In this document: in pieces, positions 63,031 to 64,000 of the stretch
Layout of the letters: each line of letters begins with the position of its first letter
How positions within the stretch are numbered: position 1 is the stretch's first letter
From: Candidatus Rokuibacteriota bacterium
GTDB lineage: Bacteria; Methylomirabilota; Methylomirabilia; Rokubacteriales; CSP1-6
Direction of reading: 5' to 3'
DNA length: 64,000 nucleotides
Assembly (NCBI GenBank): GCA_003220225.1
Contig: QHRU01000037.1
Location: 58,975-122,974, forward strand
Made by a program: the position numbers and the translations under genes
Notes under the pieces: model-generated
The model's input: the letters and a program-made list of their open reading frames with translations, nothing else
Database searches by the model: none
What the model was told of the DNA's origin: nothing

Positions 63031-63449
63031 GCGATTTCCCGAAGGCCGAGGATCCCTGGTCGCGTGAGCAGGCCGACCGACTCTTGCGCGTGGTCGAGGA
63101 TATGTTTCATCGCGTGGATGTCGAGGCCCTGGTTCACGGCTTCACCGAGGACTGCGTCTTCCGATTCGCCGAACAGCCGGAACGCCGGGGCCGCGCCGCA
63201 CTCCGGGAATTCTTCACCGCGCGGCTGGCCCGTCAAAAGGGTTACCGGCTGAAGAAGACCTTGCTCGCGCTCGATCGCAACGTCCTGACCAACCTCTGGG
63301 AAGGCACCTGGCAAGATCGTGACACCGGCAAGGCGATGGCGGGGCGGGGGCTCGAGACCTGGCGGATGCGCGACGGCATGATCGCGGTCTGGGACGCCGC
63401 CTTCAACGTCTGGCAGCAGGGCGGCCCGCGGACGTCGCCGGTCATGTGA
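63027..63449 (+). CDS. SnoaL/NTF2-like protein
   Basis: Protein of 140 residues with the cone-shaped NTF2 fold typical of SnoaL-like proteins (VEDMFHRVDVEALVHGFTEDCVFRF, GRAALREFF, WRMRDGMIAVWDAAFNVW). Members are small hydrolases, isomerases or binding proteins. The ATG overlaps the amidohydrolase stop (ATGA), so it belongs to the same unit. Function unknown. Confidence 0.82.
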   Translation: MSDFPKAEDPWSREQADRLLRVVEDMFHRVDVEALVHGFTEDCVFRFAEQPERRGRAALREFFTARLARQKGYRLKKTLLALDRNVLTNLWEGTWQDRDTGKAMAGRGLETWRMRDGMIAVWDAAFNVWQQGGPRTSPVM

Positions 63450-63491
63450 GACGGAGTATCGCGCAGCGCGCTCGAGCGGCCTGAGCCCCTG

Positions 63492-63578
63492 TCAGTGCGC
63501 GTTCAACGCAGTGTGGATGACCCAGGCGAAGTCTGCGATGAGCGCGGCCACGAGGATGGCGCCGAGGATCTTGTACAT
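63492..63578 (-). CDS. Possible 28-residue single-helix membrane peptide
   Basis: ATG at 63578 encodes a peptide starting MYKILGAILVAALIADF with one membrane helix and an N-terminal lysine, ending in LNAH. AGAGG lies about ten bases upstream. Its shape matches known bacterial small membrane proteins, but a frame this short could arise by chance. It lies downstream of the tRNA gene on the same strand. Confidence 0.35.
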   Translation of the reverse strand: MYKILGAILVAALIADFAWVIHTALNAH

Positions 63579-63616
63579 GGTGTCGTGTCCTCTTCCCACG
63601 GCCGATGGAAGTGGCT

Positions 63617-63645
63617 CGGGGCCCTGCGCCGCGCGCAGGGCCCCG
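63617..63645. other. Strong 13-pair hairpin beside the tRNA gene
   Basis: CGGGGCCCTGCGC (63617-63629) pairs perfectly with 63633-63645 around a three-base loop. The A/T run lies on the tRNA side, that is before the hairpin on the minus strand, so it is not a standard terminator for the tRNA; it may aid 3' processing. Confidence 0.55.
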
Positions 63646-63651
63646 AAAAAT

Positions 63652-63726
63652 TGGAGCGGCCGACCGGATTCGAACCGGCGACGTCCAGCTTGGGAAGCTG
63701 GCATTCTGCCACTGAATTACGGCCGC
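63652..63726 (-). tRNA. tRNA-Gly, anticodon CCC
   Basis: Complete cloverleaf of 75 bases including encoded CCA. The acceptor stem is GCGGCCG/CGGCCGC, the D stem ATTC/GAAT, the anticodon stem CCAGC/GCTGG with loop TTCCCAA, and the T arm has TTCGAAT. Anticodon CCC reads GGG glycine codons, which are common in this GC-rich sequence. Confidence 0.95.
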
Positions 63727-63741
63727 TCGCCGCTTCCCACG

Positions 63742-64000
63742 CTACTTGATCGTCATCTCCGTGGCCTTGATCCGCTCGTCGCTGCGCGCCTTCCAGGTGA
63801 TGCGCTTGCTCGCGCCGTAGAGATCGAGCTGCTGGTAGAGCGGCGCGGCGGCGGCGTCATCGATCCAGAGCTTGTTGATCTGGTGGAAGAGCGCCAGCCG
63901 CTTCTTCTCGTCCATCTCCTTCTGCGCGGCCTCCACCAGCCCGTCGAGGTCCGGGTTCGAGTACGTCCCGAGCTGGCTGCCGGTGCGGAAGAGCGGGTTG
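63742..64000 (-). CDS. Peptide/oligopeptide-type ABC substrate-binding protein (3' part)
   Basis: The last 86 codons of a family 5 (DppA/OppA-like) binding protein: NPDLDGLVEAAQKEMDEKKR, then LFHQINKLWIDDAAAAPLYQ, the usual end region of these periplasmic proteins. The rest lies beyond base 64000. The ligand cannot be inferred. It ends 16 bases before the tRNA gene. Confidence 0.88.
   Translation of the reverse strand, partial: NPLFRTGSQLGTYSNPDLDGLVEAAQKEMDEKKRLALFHQINKLWIDDAAAAPLYQQLDLYGASKRITWKARSDERIKATEMTIK

Noticed and set aside
63617..63650. Intrinsic terminator for the tRNA-Gly gene
   Set aside because: The T-run comes before the hairpin in the direction of tRNA transcription, so it lacks the normal hairpin-then-U order.

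Overview
The window looks like a chromosome segment of a GC-rich (roughly 70% G+C), Gram-negative-type soil or groundwater bacterium. The gene mix is a full coenzyme F420 pathway, a urea/urease/ammonium nitrogen block, several branched-chain-amino-acid-type ABC transporters, molybdenum hydroxylases and NtrC/sigma54 regulators, with genes packed so that stops and starts overlap (ATGA or GTGA). My best guess is an uncultured lineage such as Candidatus Rokubacteria/Methylomirabilota. This is inference from gene content, because no rRNA gene is present. No stretch longer than 300 bases lacks a gene. I saw no CRISPR array, prophage or transposase.

Nitrogen block, 1-19107, mostly minus strand. An ANTAR antiterminator gene is followed by urtABCDE (urea ABC transporter), ureA, a LysE-type exporter gene, ureB and ureC (cut by the window edge). 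A sigma54-type promoter lies in front of the ANTAR gene, and a twin hexaloop hairpin, the known RNA target shape of ANTAR proteins, lies between that gene and urtA. After a secreted FKBP isomerase gene come glnA, amt, glnB (with its own sigma54-type promoter), a sigma54 response regulator, a receiver-GAF-kinase, a coiled-coil lipoprotein and a HAMP sensor kinase. The kinase-lipoprotein-regulator-glnB order recalls E. coli glrK-qseG-glrR-glnB. An MFS transporter gene closes the block.

F420 block, 19184-27544, plus strand: an F420-dependent (LLM) oxidoreductase, cofG, cofH, an HU-type DNA-binding protein, an unknown protein, cofD, cofC, cofE, npdG and an Ldh/malate-type dehydrogenase.

Middle, 27722-40732. 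A minus-strand operon holds tusA, a cysteine desulfurase lacking the PLP lysine, a HAD phosphatase, a CopD-like protein, a large membrane-anchored protein and an ABC-2 exporter. Then come a GGDEF and HD-GYP pair, a GNAT, a MaoC hydratase, a TPR-like protein, a Gfo/Idh oxidoreductase, and a thiolase with its DUF35 partner.

Right part, 40756-64000: a multi-GAF hybrid kinase, a methyltransferase with a three-subunit molybdenum hydroxylase, an amidohydrolase with a 4-hydroxyphenylacetate-hydroxylase-type flavoenzyme, two paralogous membrane proteins leading into a complete Liv transporter (SBP, Nudix, H, M, G, F), a TlpA-like thioredoxin, a metallo-beta-lactamase-fold hydrolase, a 3-hydroxyisobutyrate-dehydrogenase-like enzyme with a D-aminoacylase-like amidohydrolase, a tRNA-Gly(CCC), and the C-terminus of an oligopeptide-type binding protein.

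The most unusual signals are the ANTAR RNA target combined with a sigma54 promoter on a urea operon, and a family of short G-rich palindromic elements at gene 3' ends. In three places (27491-27714, 49143-49265, 58635-58806) the last codons of the upstream gene reappear downstream of such an element with mostly synonymous changes, as if a miniature element had integrated at the gene end and rebuilt it.
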